Source: Cryptomeria japonica
Taxonomy: Eukaryota > Streptophyta > Pinopsida > Cupressales > Cupressaceae
Direction of reading: 5' to 3'
Assembly (NCBI RefSeq): GCF_030272615.1
Contig: NC_081415.1
Location: forward strand, 368,591,667 to 368,655,666
DNA length: 64,000 nt
Shown in pieces: positions 22,681 through 34,834 of this stretch. A program made the position numbers and the translations under genes. The notes below the pieces were generated by a model, which saw nothing but the letters and a program-made list of their open reading frames with translations, did no database searches and was not told where the DNA came from. Each line of letters starts with the position of its first letter. Positions within the stretch are counted from its first letter, which is position 1.

Positions 22681-24584
22681 AATCATATTATATTAAGGAT
22701 GTTGAAGGACCTTATTCTTTTTTGTGTGCAATTTGTAGTATTTATATATTTTTCTACAATATACTATAAATGTAGAGATATAGATTAATATATTCTTATA
22801 AAGATACTATTGAAATAATATTGTAAAAGGTAGTTATTTAATATTTATCATCTAACTATAAAGGAACATATAAAACTCTAATAAAAAGTAGCACACAAAT
22901 GAGAGCAGTTCGCGACATGTCTAGATATAGATATAGATGTGGTAGGTGATGAGCCAAGTGAGTTGTCTATTTCATCAAAACTTCCTTGGGCAAACTAAAT
23001 AAACAAAAGTGAAGCGGTGTTGAGCTTATGGTTGTGGGAGAAGAACAATGATGATTGGCCACTATGGCATGGATGAGGGCAGGCGTCAAAAAATGTGTAC
23101 AAAATGCCACAACAATAAAATGGAAATCATTTCTAATATCAAATAATAAGATCGACTTCAGCACATTATTTGAGTGGAATGTAGTTTTGAAGAACAAAAG
23201 AGAAACATGCAATATATCTGTCCTGAGTATAGTCAGGGAATTTGGGTTTTCTCTCTAAAAGAAATAGAGTAAATAATGTTGCTGATTATTGAAACAGGTA
23301 CATCCTGTTTGTGGAGATATGCACTTTCAACTAGATACTAGAGCCTTCAACAAAAACCTCCTATCATTCTAGAACCGCTATATAAAATTTATTTCCAAAT
23401 GATGGGTAGACACACTATTATTTTCACCGAGAAAGGGATATTTGACTTAGAGGACACAAATTGGTTTAAAATCAGATTAAGGGACAAATTGAAGTTATTT
23501 CAAGGTAAGGAAAATATTATTCATGGGAAAGGCAAAAGGCAACTGAAAATAAAATAAATCAATTTAGTTGCATAATAAGATGATTAGTTTCTTTTGTCTC
23601 TTAGTTTTTTTTTGGGGGTAGTTAGACAATTTTTGTCCATAATTGGAATGCGAACAGTCTGAAAGGCTCCCTTATTTTTATAAAAGGGAAATCAGTACTG
23701 TGGGGAGAGGTTAGGAGGTCAGGGGAAGGGCAATTTTCTATGTAAATTTTGGGACTATAAAGATAATGTACAAAAGTGTTGTATTTCGAAAATGGTCTCA
23801 GCTATTTGTAAAAATTAATGAAAAAGAGTATCATTTATTGTCTTGAATTCATTTTTTCTCATCATATGAATTGATATGTCAAGTATATATTCAATTTGTC
23901 GAAGCATCTTTATGTTGTTTGTGTAGTTCGTTTAATAGGATCTCTCAAGTAGAGATTAAATTATTTTAACTGAATAATAGCGGTGTGAGAGATTCAAGAT
24001 GGATTAAAAAGAATGGTTTTCTGATAAAATTATTCGCATGTTCATGCAATCCATGAATAATTAAGTGCCTAACAATTTGAGTTGCAGCCATTGGAAAAAT
24101 ATTTATCGATTTGACTTTGTAGCCCAAGATAAAGCACTGGTCATAACCCTATCCCAGTACCAAATCAAATCATTTAAATTGAAATATTTTATTTCTTGTT
24201 GTAGGATTAGGTATAAGAATTAGTTTCTTTTTAGTTTCTTGTTTCACCTCATGCCCATGCATAACAGAGAACAAGGGGATATTGAATGAAGGTTTCATCA
24301 AATAAACCCTTTAAGATTACATAAGATTTTAATATGCTTAAAACATCATTGTTTGCCTTGAAAAGAAGTTTGAAGATGATGTTAAAAGGTACACCTTTCA
24401 AGGCATAACAGAGCCTGAAGAGAAAATAAATCAACCCTTAGTATGGTTCTTGTTTATTGGCCAGATCACTTGTAAAGCCCAATAATAGAATTTGTCATAC
24501 TCTTATGGTTTTTACAATATGTTGATTTCGGAACCAACAAACCTATCTTGTGTTAACCTTGATGTTAACCTATATTGTGTTTTC
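22681..24584. other. Unassigned AT-rich spacer
   Basis: Between the end of element B and the target duplication of element C. Only short ORFs without recognisable features occur on either strand (for example 23055-23258 plus and 24249-24434 minus). No RNA gene, LTR ends or strong repeats seen. The last part of B's LTR may extend into the first few hundred bases. Confidence 0.5.
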
Positions 24585-26389
24585 ATTGGTGTAATGCCCC
24601 GCCAGGAACCCCAAAGGAAAACCCACAACAAGGGTGAAACAATATATATATATATATTTTTTAAAGTATAAACATAAAAGGTGCATTAAACACAACATGC
24701 ACGATAACACAAGTGAAAGACTTACACCAAAATTCCTTAAGGGTTACCAATGAAGAATTAAAACCATAAGATAAATTCCATAATTAAGGTTAATCGAATA
24801 ATCCATCATTAACTCAATGATCACAAGAAGCCCTAGGCAATACAGATTACACCGTTGAAAGATTGAGAGGATACAATATAATTTCTCTTCAATAAGCATG
24901 TACACATAACATAAAGGAAATTGATAAATAACATCCCAATCTTAGGATTACACTGCTCTTCCAATACATGGCTCTCAATATACATATAAAGATACAACTT
25001 AACCAAATACAAGGTTAAAAAAGATCATGATACAATGACCACATAGGTCTCCAAATAACAATAATCTCCAACATGAGATAAACATGAGCCATGAACCATA
25101 GAAACACATGCGAAACCAATCCTCGCATGAAGGTATGAACAAGAACATCTAATGGGAAGTGGCACTACCACCTGACCATGTAATTCTAAAAATGGAATCA
25201 CCCCACCGTGCTAGGAGATAGCAAAGGACCCTCAAGCAAGCAAAAGCATGACATGATCGACAAAACAATACGACTCCATGACAACACAAAATGACTCCAC
25301 AATAATCCAGGTAACTCAACATCACAAATACACAAGTGAATCGAAATCACAAACCACAAGTGAACCTAAAGAGAGAGAGTGACATCGCATAGCTTATGAT
25401 GGTTACCATGTTCGGCTTCCATAGGTCCCAACCCCCATCCTGGGTTACCCTCTTAACCTTTCCCAAACCTTCAGCTCCAACTAAGTCTCATGCGGACCCT
25501 ACCAGCCTTTCATGAAGACAAGGTGGTTGGTTTGCCATTCCAGGCCTTCTCACTACATTATGAGCCCTATACAAACACTCACCTATGCACAAGGTACAAT
25601 ATCTTATTTAATGTTATGAACTACCCACCTAATCAATTAATTAGATTATCACTTATTATCTGACTTTCGATGGGTTATACTACCATCCACTTTGGGTGCA
25701 ACCCCCACTCAAAAGCCACTCTCTCAAAGGACACTAAACATACAAGGTCACTCCACGAGGACCCTATGGCGAAGTAGACAAGCGTAACACCACTATCTAG
25801 AAACAAGTGGTCAAACAAGGGCATACTGACTCTTGGTTAACCGTAAGGCAAAGACACTACATGGTTAAGATAATGAAGCCATCATATATCACTTGGTCAA
25901 AGGTACCAAGTATGCCACCACAGGATGACTAAACCATAGACCAAAAATAACACAATATAACTCTTTCAAGGAAAGCTAATTTCACTAAGTCTGCACTTAG
26001 ACAATCTTTAAGAAAATCAACATCATAAGCACTTGTAACATCATTGATTGAAAATTAAATAAAACACTCTTTTATGATATTCAAATCTATTCAATTTCCA
26101 AATCAATATTCCATCAAGAATGAAATTCACATCAACTATTCAACTGAATAAAACATGAATTCCTAACAGACATTTAATTCATTTCCAGAATATATCCAAA
26201 TTAACCAATTTGAATTACTAATTCATGCCTTCATTTCCATAGATAAATTTATTAATCCACATAATAAAAACTATTAGGAAATTACTATTTATATTTAACA
26301 TTAAAAACCACTTTTAAAATATTTCATTTAATAAACTAAATTCACGACACATAACAATGTATACCGCGAAGGGTACAGGGTCACGCGGG

Positions 26390-26645
26390 GGCCAAGGCCA
26401 ACCCGCAGTAGTGTTGCTGCCGACACTACCTGCCAGTAGTACTGCTACCGACCGGTAGCAGGCCTATCGACTGGTAGTGCTGCTACCTTTGGTAGCAGCT
26501 CTGCTATTGACCGGTAGCACTGCTACCAACCGGTAGCAGTCCTACCGACCGGTAGCATTGGTAGTAGTCCTACCGACCAGTAGTGCTGCTACCGCATAGC
26601 AGTACTGCTGACCGATAGTACTGCTACCTGCAAGTAGCAGACACG
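26390..26645. repeat. GC-rich palindromic array (ACCGGTAGCACTGCTACC units)
   Basis: A dense array of GACCGGTAGCA, GGTAGCAG and TGCTACC words in both orientations, more than ten copies. GGTAGCA and TGCTACC are reverse complements, so neighbouring units can form hairpins. It stands out as GC-rich against AT-rich surroundings and lies in the middle of element C's LTR. Confidence 0.85.
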
Positions 26646-27748
26646 ACCAACCCGCATGGTGGGACTAGCCCACCACAGGGTAAGGTAAAGTCCACATACA
26701 AATAATTACATGCTTCAAAAGCATTTAAAATCAACATGCCACAAAACCATTTAAACATGAAAATGATTCATTCCCTAATCTTTTCATGGGCACACACACA
26801 CAGTGCCAAGATCCAAATTTCAAAGGGATATTTACCAGAGAGGTAAATGGTGACATAAAATCACACAAGCACCCAACAGATAATGATCTAGGCAACAATA
26901 GAAGGAGAAGTTGATTTTTTAAGAACATAAAAACATACAGCAAATAGAGAAATGAACAATTTTTTTCCTATAAGCAAACATATGATATAAGCTTCACAAA
27001 ATCAACAATAACAAACATTTCTTCTTCCATTCCAATCATTCCACAAGAATTTACAAGGAGATTTGCATCTTTTCAACACACAGGAAACAACTGAAAAATT
27101 TCAAAATTAAATTTAAAACAAGAAGAGATTATCCAACCTTGAAGCAAACTAGCAAGCAAAATGATGGAGAATCCCAATCCTTGCAAACCAAATCGAATTC
27201 CAGCTCCTCCTCCAGAATGGTTTTCCAATTTTCTCTCCAAAAATTCAGCCTCCTCTTCCCGTGAATTTATATGGGGAAAAATAATTTCAACCTAAACTTT
27301 CTAGGTTGAAAGTTTTCTCCACCAACCAGATTAATTTATTTAAAAAGTAAAAAGCAATTAGATTTACTCTTTTCCAAAAACAACTCTTTTCCAACAATTA
27401 AAATGCAAAAGTCAAAAGGAAAGGTAAGAAGGAAAATCTTTTTTATTTTATTTTCTATTTTCCATAATACTTTCCTTCAACATAAGCATTTAACATTTAA
27501 ATGGCTAGGCAATTATTTATTTCCTTTCACAAAATATATTAATGCAACTTACACAATGAAATAAGCCAGTTTAACTGACAACACTAACACGAGTGTAATT
27601 ACGGGTAAAGTTAGGGTCCAACAACTATCTCCTCCACTCCCATCAGACATATAAGGCACACTCAGACTTGTGAAACTAGGTGGAGTTGATACCACATACC
27701 TACCCGGTACTTGTACCTGCAATGTCCTGCACCAAAGAACCACACGTG

Positions 27749-27750
<2 letters not shown>

Positions 27751-27773
<23 letters not shown>
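27751..27773. repeat. (AT)n microsatellite
   Basis: About eleven uninterrupted TA dinucleotides within element C's 3' LTR. Confidence 0.9.
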
Positions 27774-27779
<6 letters not shown>

Positions 27780-28111
27780 AAACACGACACACACACCGAT
27801 GAAGGAGAATCATGACGTTCCTTGTCTCACCAGAGTGAGTGAAGGAAAATCATCTCCTCGCATCCCATACACATGCAAACACGCAACACATAAATAATGC
27901 ATCACACATACAAAGTAAGAGTGTCAGTCCATGATAATGATCCATAAAATAACATTAATCATAAGCACTGAGATACTGCATAAAATCATACACCACAAAT
28001 CTAGATAAATTATGACATAACATCGCATAAAATCTGAAACAATATACAATAATGTTCCATTGAAGTCAATCAAAACATACAAAAAGAGTCTGATCGAGGA
28101 GGGGTACTACA

Positions 28112-28127
28112 TCCTCCCCCCCAAGCC
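28112..28127 (-). other. Element C polypurine tract
   Basis: On the minus strand GGCTTGGGGGGGAGGA lies directly before the LTR start TGTAGTACC. This is the expected plus-strand primer at the 3' LTR boundary. Confidence 0.88.
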
Positions 28128-28146
28128 TAGGATTACTCCTAGAAGC

Positions 28147-29598
28147 CTAAAATAGATAAGAATAAATCTCTCTCATCTTCACTACATCTTCCCATGTCAT
28201 TGAGGTCTCATCACTTGGGTCCCATAGGACCCTTACCTGCTCGATGGTATGACCCCTGAGGGTCAAATCCTGACGTTGAAGAATGCGCACGACTTCCATG
28301 GAAAGTTGTCTGTCCTCAACCTGCAAAGCATTCCAATCAAGAACATGGGTCACATCAGGATGATAAGGTCGAAGAATAGAAACATGAAAGACATCGTGGA
28401 TGTGGGATAGACTCGACAAAAAGGCAAGACGGTAGGCAACGGGACCTATCCTCTCAAGGATCTCAAAAGGGCCTACAAAATGAGATGCCAACTTAGAACC
28501 CTTTCCATAATGGATCAGACTCTTCCACAGACACACTCTCAAGAACATATGGTCACCAACAGAAAACTGACGATCCACTCCATGGGCATTGACATACTTC
28601 TTCTGCCTATCCTAAGCAGCAACCAAATGTCCACGAATCTGCTCAACCTGTTGCTCCATCTCACGAAGAAAATTCGGTCCTAAATGCACCCTATCCTCCA
28701 ACTGATCCCAACTCAAAGGAGTCCAGCAAGGATGACCATACAAATCCTGGAAGGGAGACATGCCTATAGAGCTGTGATATCCATTGTTATAAGAAAACTC
28801 CACAAGGCAAAGATATTCCTCCCAGCATGACTGTTGGTCCATAACATACATGTGAAGCATGTCCTCCAAACCCCGATTCACACATTTAGCATGACCATCG
28901 GTCTTTGGGTGATAAGATGAATTGGAGTTCAACTGGGTTCCCAAAGCATGCTGAAGTGAGGTCCACAAGGTTGAAGTAAAGACAGGGTCTCTATCAGAAA
29001 TTATCCGCCTTGGGATCCAATGGAACCTCACCACATCTTCCAAGAAGACTCGTGCCACCACTGTTGCTGTATAAGATTGAATAGGAACAAAATGAGTAAA
29101 TTTGGTCAATCTATCAACAATGACCATGATGGGATCATGACAACGCGAAGAAACATGCAACCCTACAATGAAATCCATGGAAATGATATCCCATTTCCAA
29201 TTCGGTATCAAATTCGGCTGTAAAATCCCTGCAGGGTGCTGATGCTCTGCCTTCACCCACTGACATTCTAAGCACTTTGACACAAAATCAGAAATGTCAC
29301 ATTTCATACTAGCCCAATGATATATATGTCTAGGATCTGCGTGCATCTTCTTGACACCAAGGTATGCCGAATAAGGTGCACGATGGGCCTTAGTCATGAT
29401 CAAAATGCAAAGACCCTCCAAAGGAGGTACATAGATCCGTCCAAGATGTTGAAGAAGACCATCTAACTCAAGAGTATATCCAGAATATCTACCCTCCAAT
29501 GGTCTTCCAGACTCCACCATGACACTAACATCCTGAGACCAGGTGTCTTGAGGAAGAACTCCAAGAATTCTCTCACTCAAGTCCACACCAAGGGACAA
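28147..29598 (-). pseudogene. Element C integrase with C-terminal chromodomain-like tail
   Basis: The zinc-binding part ends in CLECQ and is followed by the core: D in SMDFIVGL and D in ISDRDPVF are kept. The position for the catalytic Glu reads DGHAKCVNRG, with Lys instead of Glu, so this copy is inactive. A stop at 28612-28614 separates the core from the C-terminal part, which has GPFEILERIGPVAYRL, HIHDVFHVSILRPYH and a final VRVLWDPSDETSMTWED segment. That last segment matches the chromodomain-like ending of plant chromoviruses, which target integration to particular chromatin. The stop codon ends the frame 35 bp before the LTR. Confidence 0.9.
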
Positions 29599-29730
29599 TG
29601 TTGCAACCTCATGCTACCTATGACTCAAAGCATCTGCCAGTATATTCTCTTTCCCCTGAATATAATGAACCTCAAAATCATACTCGCAGAAGAATTCCAT
29701 CCACCTTCGCTGTCGAGCATTCAAGTTTGG

Positions 29731-30120
29731 CTACGTGAAAATATACTGCAAACTACGGTGATCACTATGCAGCTCAAACCGACGCCCCAACAGGAAATGT
29801 CTCCATCTAACCAACACATGCACTACAACTACCAACTCCAAGTTATGAAATGGATAGTTCAACTTGTGATCCTTGAGTTTGTGAGACTCATAGGCAACCA
29901 CATGTCCATCCTGCATAAGCACCGCACCTATACCTTCTAAAGAAGCATCTGTGCACACCATGAAATCTCTGGATGGATTAGGAACTGCCAAAATCAGAGC
30001 ACTAACAAGGAGTTCCTTTAAGGTACGAAAAGAAAATTCGCATTGTTCTGACCAAACAAACTTGTTCCCTTTCCTCAGAAGAGAAGTAATTGGGTGGCCT
30101 ATCTGAGAAAATCTCTGCAC
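29731..30120 (-). pseudogene. Element C RT thumb and RNase H
   Basis: RNase H motifs are present: FMVCTDASLEGIGAVLMQDG (catalytic Asp in CTDAS), VVAYESHKL, NYPFHNLELVVVVHVL and FELHSDHRSL. It is in the same frame as the RT and integrase segments. Stops at about 29728 and 30141 separate it from neighbours. Between 29599 and 29730 the coding continues with further stops. Confidence 0.87.
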
Positions 30121-30270
30121 AAAGCGACGGTAATATCAGGCCAAACCCATGAAACTTTGAACCTCAAAAAAATTGGTAGGTGCTGGCCAATCAACAATGG
30201 ATTGGATCTTAGAAGGATCCATAGATACACCTTCTCTCGAAACTATATGACCAAGATAGCTCACCTCTAA

Positions 30271-31221
30271 CTAGAAGAAATCACACTTCACCAAGTTTGC
30301 AAAAAGTTGATTCTCCCTCAAGCACTGCAATACCTGACGCAAGTGACCCTCATGCTCTTCCATAGATCTAGAATAAATCAATATGTCATCCAAGAATACA
30401 AGGACAAAGTGGTCAATGTAGGTGCAAAAAACCCCATTCATAAGACTCATGAATACTGAAGGTGTGTTCGTCAACCCAAATGGCATGACTATGAACTCAT
30501 TGTGACCATAAAAAGTACAAAACGCCGTCCTATGAATGTCTGCATCATGAATACGCAACAAATGATACCTAGATTTCATATCTATTTTAGAGAACACCTT
30601 GGCTCCCTTAACCTGATAAAAAAGATCATCTATCTAAGGCAATGGATATCTATTCTGGAAGGTTACCTTATTCAACTGTCGATAATCAATTCATAACCGA
30701 AGAGAACCAGCCTTCTTCTTAATGAAGATAATCGACGCACCCTAAAGAGAAACACTAGGATGAATGAACCCCTTGGCCAACAAATCCTCAACCTGGGACT
30801 TCAACTCACTCAACTCCTAAGTAGTCATCCGATATGGTTCTCTCGAAATAGGTTCCGCACCAGGAACCAAGTCAATGCAAAAATCTATGTCTCGCTTCGG
30901 AGGAATACTAAGAATATCCAAAGGAAACACATCAGCATACTTTCGAAGAATAAGGTGATCATCAAGAGCGATTTCTCGACTCTCTTCCTCATCCACATCC
31001 TCAAGAGCAACTTCAAAAAGATGACACCCTTGATGCATGCACCACCTAAGTCGCATAGCAGAAATCATACGTAAGGATATCGATCGTTGAACTCCAATGA
31101 TCCCTACTTTCCCGCCATGGTCATCCAAACACTCTACTATCTTTAGATGATAACCAATCCATCCCCAACACAACTCCATAGGACCCCAAAGGAATGACTC
31201 GAAGGTAAACTGAAGTGACAA
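30271..31221 (-). pseudogene. Element C reverse transcriptase
   Basis: The C-terminal two-thirds (30271-30597) is open and has [23 protein letters not shown] and the catalytic FLDDIL. Upstream, IDFCIDLVPGAEPISREPYRM and a QVEDLLAKGFI segment mark the RT start. Several stops (TAG, TAA) lie between about 30620 and 30820. It is in the same frame as integrase. Confidence 0.88.
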
Positions 31222-31504
31222 AGGGTCCTAGGTCCAACTCACAAGTGGGAACAAAGGCATCTACAAACACACGCACACCAGTAGCCAACTCTACTTGCCA
31301 CCTATCTGCCTGCTTAGCAGACACGAGGCCACACTGCTCCATAATGGATGAAGAAATAAAAGAATCTAAAGCATCAAAATTGAAAAGTACAGAGATAGGA
31401 ATACCACACAACACACTTGTATTCTCTATCACAGTACTCTGATGCTCAGCCTGGCAGTCATCCACCGCTGCAAATACTCTATGGGATCTACCTCCATCCC
31501 CCAC
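31121..31504 (-). pseudogene. Element C protease
   Basis: A segment in a different frame from RT, with ISVLFNFDALDSFISSSIMEQCGL, where the usual aspartic-protease Asp-Ser-Gly triad is degraded (FDAL). DMPVILGMDWL-like text follows as VVLGMDWLSS. It overlaps the RT frame by 101 bp because of an indel. Family assignment is from position and the FIS/GMDWL motifs. Confidence 0.78.
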
Positions 31505-31536
31505 TATCAGCTCTGATGCGGTTGGCCTCTAGCTAC

Positions 31537-32495
31537 TCAGCTGGTGAGGATGCTGAGGGCACTGAGTGGCTTTGTGGCCAAACTGACCTCAAAAGAAGCA
31601 AGATTCTCTAACAAGTCCTCTACTCCCAGATGACCCACTGGACTGCTAAAAGATTTCCCCACTAGGGGCCTGAGATGCACCCTGAGAGGGCTGCCTTGGA
31701 AAATTCTGCCTAATCCTCTTCTATTTCTTGCTCTTCCGAATCTAAGAGTTGCCACCCTTCTAGCCCTGAGACTGCTTCGGTCTCGGTGGCTACTGCTCTT
31801 GCTATTGCTGACCACCCTTAGCAGGTGCCTGAGGACCCCTAAAAGGTGCAGCAGTTTGGGACTGATTCCCTCTCCCTCTAGACCCACTAAAAGGATCACT
31901 CCTAAGCTGAACTCCAAACTGGCCATCATGAGCACGGCTAAGGTTCTGCTCCACCAGCCTAGCTTTCGCCATGACTACCTGTACTGAAGAAGGCTCAAAA
32001 ACTCTCACTCCACCACTGATGTGGTCATTAAGACCCCTCAAGAAGTGTTGAACAAGCATAGCCTCATCATTGCCGATCCTGACATACTATTTGAGATCAT
32101 AGAACCTATGCTCAAACTGATCTACTAACAACCCAAACTAGTGCAGAGCATAGAACTCATCTGCATGCGACTGCCTCCACTAGGGTGAGAGAAATCATGC
32201 CTTGAATCTCTCCAGAAAGATCTCCCATGACATGGTGTCAATGCTCACACCAATCCTCTCCTCCTCTAATCACCACTAGATAGATGCAAAACTCTTGAGA
32301 TGCATGATAGTGCATCTTGCCTTGGTGTTGCTACCATATGGATACATGGAAAAACACCGATCTAAACTGATAAGCTAGGTCTCTACCTCAAGACCGATAC
32401 CTTTACCATTAGAAAGGAGGATTGGACCTCATCAAGTCCCTCATGTGCCCCATGTTAGCTGGATCCTGGTCCACTAGGACCTCTCTCCCTCTAGG

Positions 32496-32530
<35 letters not shown>

Positions 32531-32825
32531 AAATCTGCTGAAGCGACTCCTCTACCTGGGCATGGATGGGCTGATCCACCTGAGGTCTAGGGCCTAGTCT
32601 AGCTAGCACCTCTTGAAACATCTGTCGCAACTCTTCCCTTTCGGGAACCTTCTCTCTAGAATGTGGTCCCTCTTGATGAATAGACTGATCCTGATCCACA
32701 TTCGCATGAGTGGGTGGTGGTGAAGGACTATGGTGGTTGGAACCTCGACCCCATCCTCCTCCTCTACCTCTGGTGCGGCCACCAATATGGCCACCTCCCT
32801 TGACTTTCCTAGCCATGACCAACAC
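31537..32825 (-). pseudogene. Element C gag remnant
   Basis: The N-terminal part (32409-32825) is Gly/Arg-rich (GGRTRGRGGGWGRG), then Pro- and charge-rich, with an Arg-Glu run encoded by a CT/GA microsatellite (about 32500-32529). The middle (about 32060-32400) is gag-like but broken by many stops. The end (31802-32059) has FLRGLNDHI and VMAKARLVEQNL, typical of the gag C-terminal end in this group. The three parts are in different frames. Confidence 0.78.
32500..32529. repeat. (CT)n microsatellite in element C gag
   Basis: About fifteen CT dinucleotides, giving an alternating Arg-Glu tract on the minus strand. Confidence 0.9.
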
Positions 32826-32953
32826 TGCACAAGAGAGAAAAGTTTAGATCAAAGGCAAGGAAAGAAGAAAGGAAGTCACACCACAAGACCTACACAAAAT
32901 GTCAAGGTGAATGGGCTCACTACAAACCCAAAGTACCTAGTGTTGAAACATGG

Positions 32954-32965
32954 GCTCTGATACCA
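32954..32965 (-). other. Element C primer-binding site (iMet tRNA)
   Basis: The minus strand reads TGGTATCAGAGC, the standard initiator-Met primer site of plant LTR elements, two bases inside the LTR end at 32968. Confidence 0.93.
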
Positions 32966-32967
32966 AA

Positions 32968-33427
32968 TGTAATGTCTCGCCAGGAACCCTGAAGGAAAAC
33001 CCATAACAAGGGTGAAACATTTTTTTTTTTGAAAGTATAAAAATAATAGGTGCATTAAACACAACATGCATGATAACACAAGTGGGAGAGTTACACCAGA
33101 ATTCCTTAAGGGTTACCAACGAAGAATTAAAACCATAAGATAAATTCCACAATTAAGGTTAATCTAGTAATCCATCATTAACTCAATGATCATGAGAAGC
33201 CCTAGGCAATATAGATTACACCATTGAAAGATTGAGAGGATACAATATAATTTCTCTTCAATAAGCATGTACACATAAGACAAAGGAAACTGATAAATAA
33301 CATCTCAATCTTAGGATTACACTACTCTTCCAATACATGTCTCTCAATATACATATATAGATACAACTTAAATAGGTCTCCAAATAACAATAATCTCCAA
33401 CATGAGATAAGCATGAGCCATGAACCA
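32968..33427 (-). repeat. Element C 5' LTR, truncated to 460 bp
   Basis: Matches the start of the left LTR (24590 onward) from TGTAATGTCTCGCCAGGAAC through ATGAGCCATGAACCA, with a deletion of about 40 bp near 33370. Similarity stops abruptly near 33427. The remaining 3 kb and the outer target duplication are gone. Confidence 0.9.
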
Positions 33428-33857
33428 CATCAAAAGCTCACATAAATGATCATCTTGATTCTCCTTCACAATCTGATAGGTCACAGAAATTATTATAGAG
33501 GAAGATGATCCTTCCCAATTTTTGAAATATACCTTGTACAAAATGCTCATAGTTGCATACGTCAAACCTGAAAAAAGTGCTGTCAATTTGAAGTGCTCAC
33601 TTATCAGATACCACTTCAATTAATTTTCTCACCTCTTCATTCCTTATTGATTTCAAAAAAGGTACTTTTCTAGTAGAACACAAGTTGGTCACATCCCTTA
33701 GGGCTTCCTTGGAAATCAAGTATGGTTATCCAACCATAGAAAATCTTCATGAATTATGCTCAACACAATATTTATCATCCCTTCTTCACAAAACATAGGG
33801 AAATTTATCCATGTGTCTAACTCCATATTCCCTAGACTAACATAATCAAATTTAAAC
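33428..33857 (-). other. Unidentified coding-like remnant, left of element D
   Basis: On the minus strand short open pieces such as ELDTWINFPMF, ALRDVTNLCSTRKVPFLKSI and TFFRFDVCNYEHF appear in different frames. This looks like decayed coding DNA. I do not recognise the family. It is the left flank of element D; the right flank (53746 onward) continues on the other side of the insertion. Confidence 0.4.
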
Positions 33858-34638
33858 TGATGTAGGAGCATCCCCAGTTCATAGCAATCTTGCATCAACC
33901 AAAAATATTTCCTTTCTATTTTCCTTTCTATTTGCAGTTTCAATATTTCTTATGTGTCCCAGATTTGGCTCACCGGAACTTGTGGAGTTGGATTTTACTT
34001 GAGGACTTGATCATCTTCCTTATTCCCAAACTGTGGAGCATTTGGATCATTTTCTAGCAAGTTATCGCTACAGGTTTCTGAATTTTTTTTTTTTACCGGT
34101 TGCCTGGACCTATTTGCATTAGTGATCTATTGGATCCCCTTCTATAACTTGCGGATCCTTGAGTGTTGATTCTGATGTTCCTTAGCGTGTGGCTGACCTT
34201 TCCCCATGATCTACATTTCATTCTTTGGATTTTCCAGAGGAATTTCTTTGGCGGAGGCTGACCTTGTTGGTTTTACACGTTAGGTCTTGTTCTTCATGTT
34301 TTGATCCCTTTTTGGGCTGACTAGATCATCTTGGATCATATAAATCACTGTAATAGAGAATTAGAGTTTAATCAAGAAGTTAGACTGAGCATAGAAAATA
34401 GATCTTAATATTTGAGGTCCCGATTGTGATCTGTTCTGTATTTTGAGCATGTTTTAGTAGGCTTGTGAGCCAGTTTCTATAACCTGGTTGTTACCGATTG
34501 GTTGTAATCAGTTTTCATGATATAATTAAATCTGTTCTCCATTGCCTCCATCATGTCCTTGTGTTTCCATTGTGTTTACTCTTGTTGACTGGTCTGGACT
34601 GATCTCTTTGAGGTCCCTCCTAGCTGGTGTCTGCTTCA
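33858..34638 (+). repeat. Element D 5' LTR, 781 bp
   Basis: Begins TGATGTAGGAGCATCC and ends GTCTGCTTCA, preceded by target duplication TAAAC. Compared with the 3' copy it has an extra TTTCCTTTCTA block near 33915. A related, oppositely oriented fragment exists at about 55900-56259. Confidence 0.92.
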
Positions 34639-34640
34639 AG

Positions 34641-34652
34641 TGGTATTAGAGA
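34641..34652 (+). other. Element D primer-binding site (iMet-like)
   Basis: TGGTATTAGAGA, two bases after the LTR end, is the initiator-Met primer site with two changes from TGGTATCAGAGC. Confidence 0.85.
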
Positions 34653-34834
34653 AAGCTTTCATTTTGGAGATTGCATTGTCTTGAGAATTTTGTTGTATGG
34701 TGGTAGACTATGGATCTGAACTACAGCTACAAAGGACTGGCATAAAGATGGCATGAAGAGGAGCTAGGAATGGTGGAGCACGTGGGAATGCATTCCCTAC
34801 TGTGATGGAAATCTTGTGAGGAATAGCAGCCCAG

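Larger units (their letters stand above)
24590..28111 (-). repeat. Element C 3' LTR, 3522 bp
   Basis: On the minus strand it runs TGTAGTACCCC ... GGCATTACA, bordered inside by a polypurine tract and outside by ATTGG. Its PBS-side 400 bp is duplicated at 32968-33427. It contains an AT dinucleotide run near 24644, the ACCGGTAGC-type array (26390-26645) and a longer AT run (27751-27773). No gene is seen inside. Confidence 0.9.
24590..33427 (-). mobile_element. Element C: chromodomain-type Ty3/gypsy retrotransposon, 5' LTR truncated
   Basis: Minus-strand order is truncated 5' LTR (32968-33427), iMet-type primer site, gag, protease, RT, RNase H, integrase with C-terminal chromodomain-like tail, polypurine tract and complete 3' LTR (24590-28111). 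Left of the 3' LTR is ATTGG (24585-24589), the candidate target duplication; its partner is lost because the other LTR is cut at about 33427. The coding part has many stops and frame changes. The overlapping parts of the two LTRs differ noticeably (several percent, plus a gap of about 40 bp), so the insertion is old. Confidence 0.9.

Noticed and set aside
27751-27773. AT run as a promoter TATA box
   Set aside because: A plain dinucleotide microsatellite with no other promoter context in the correct orientation.
33428-33857. Cytochrome P450 remnant (ALRDVTNLCST and FLKSIRNEEVRKLIE recall the P450 region before helix C)
   Set aside because: No heme-binding or ExxR motif is seen and the match is too short; left unnamed.
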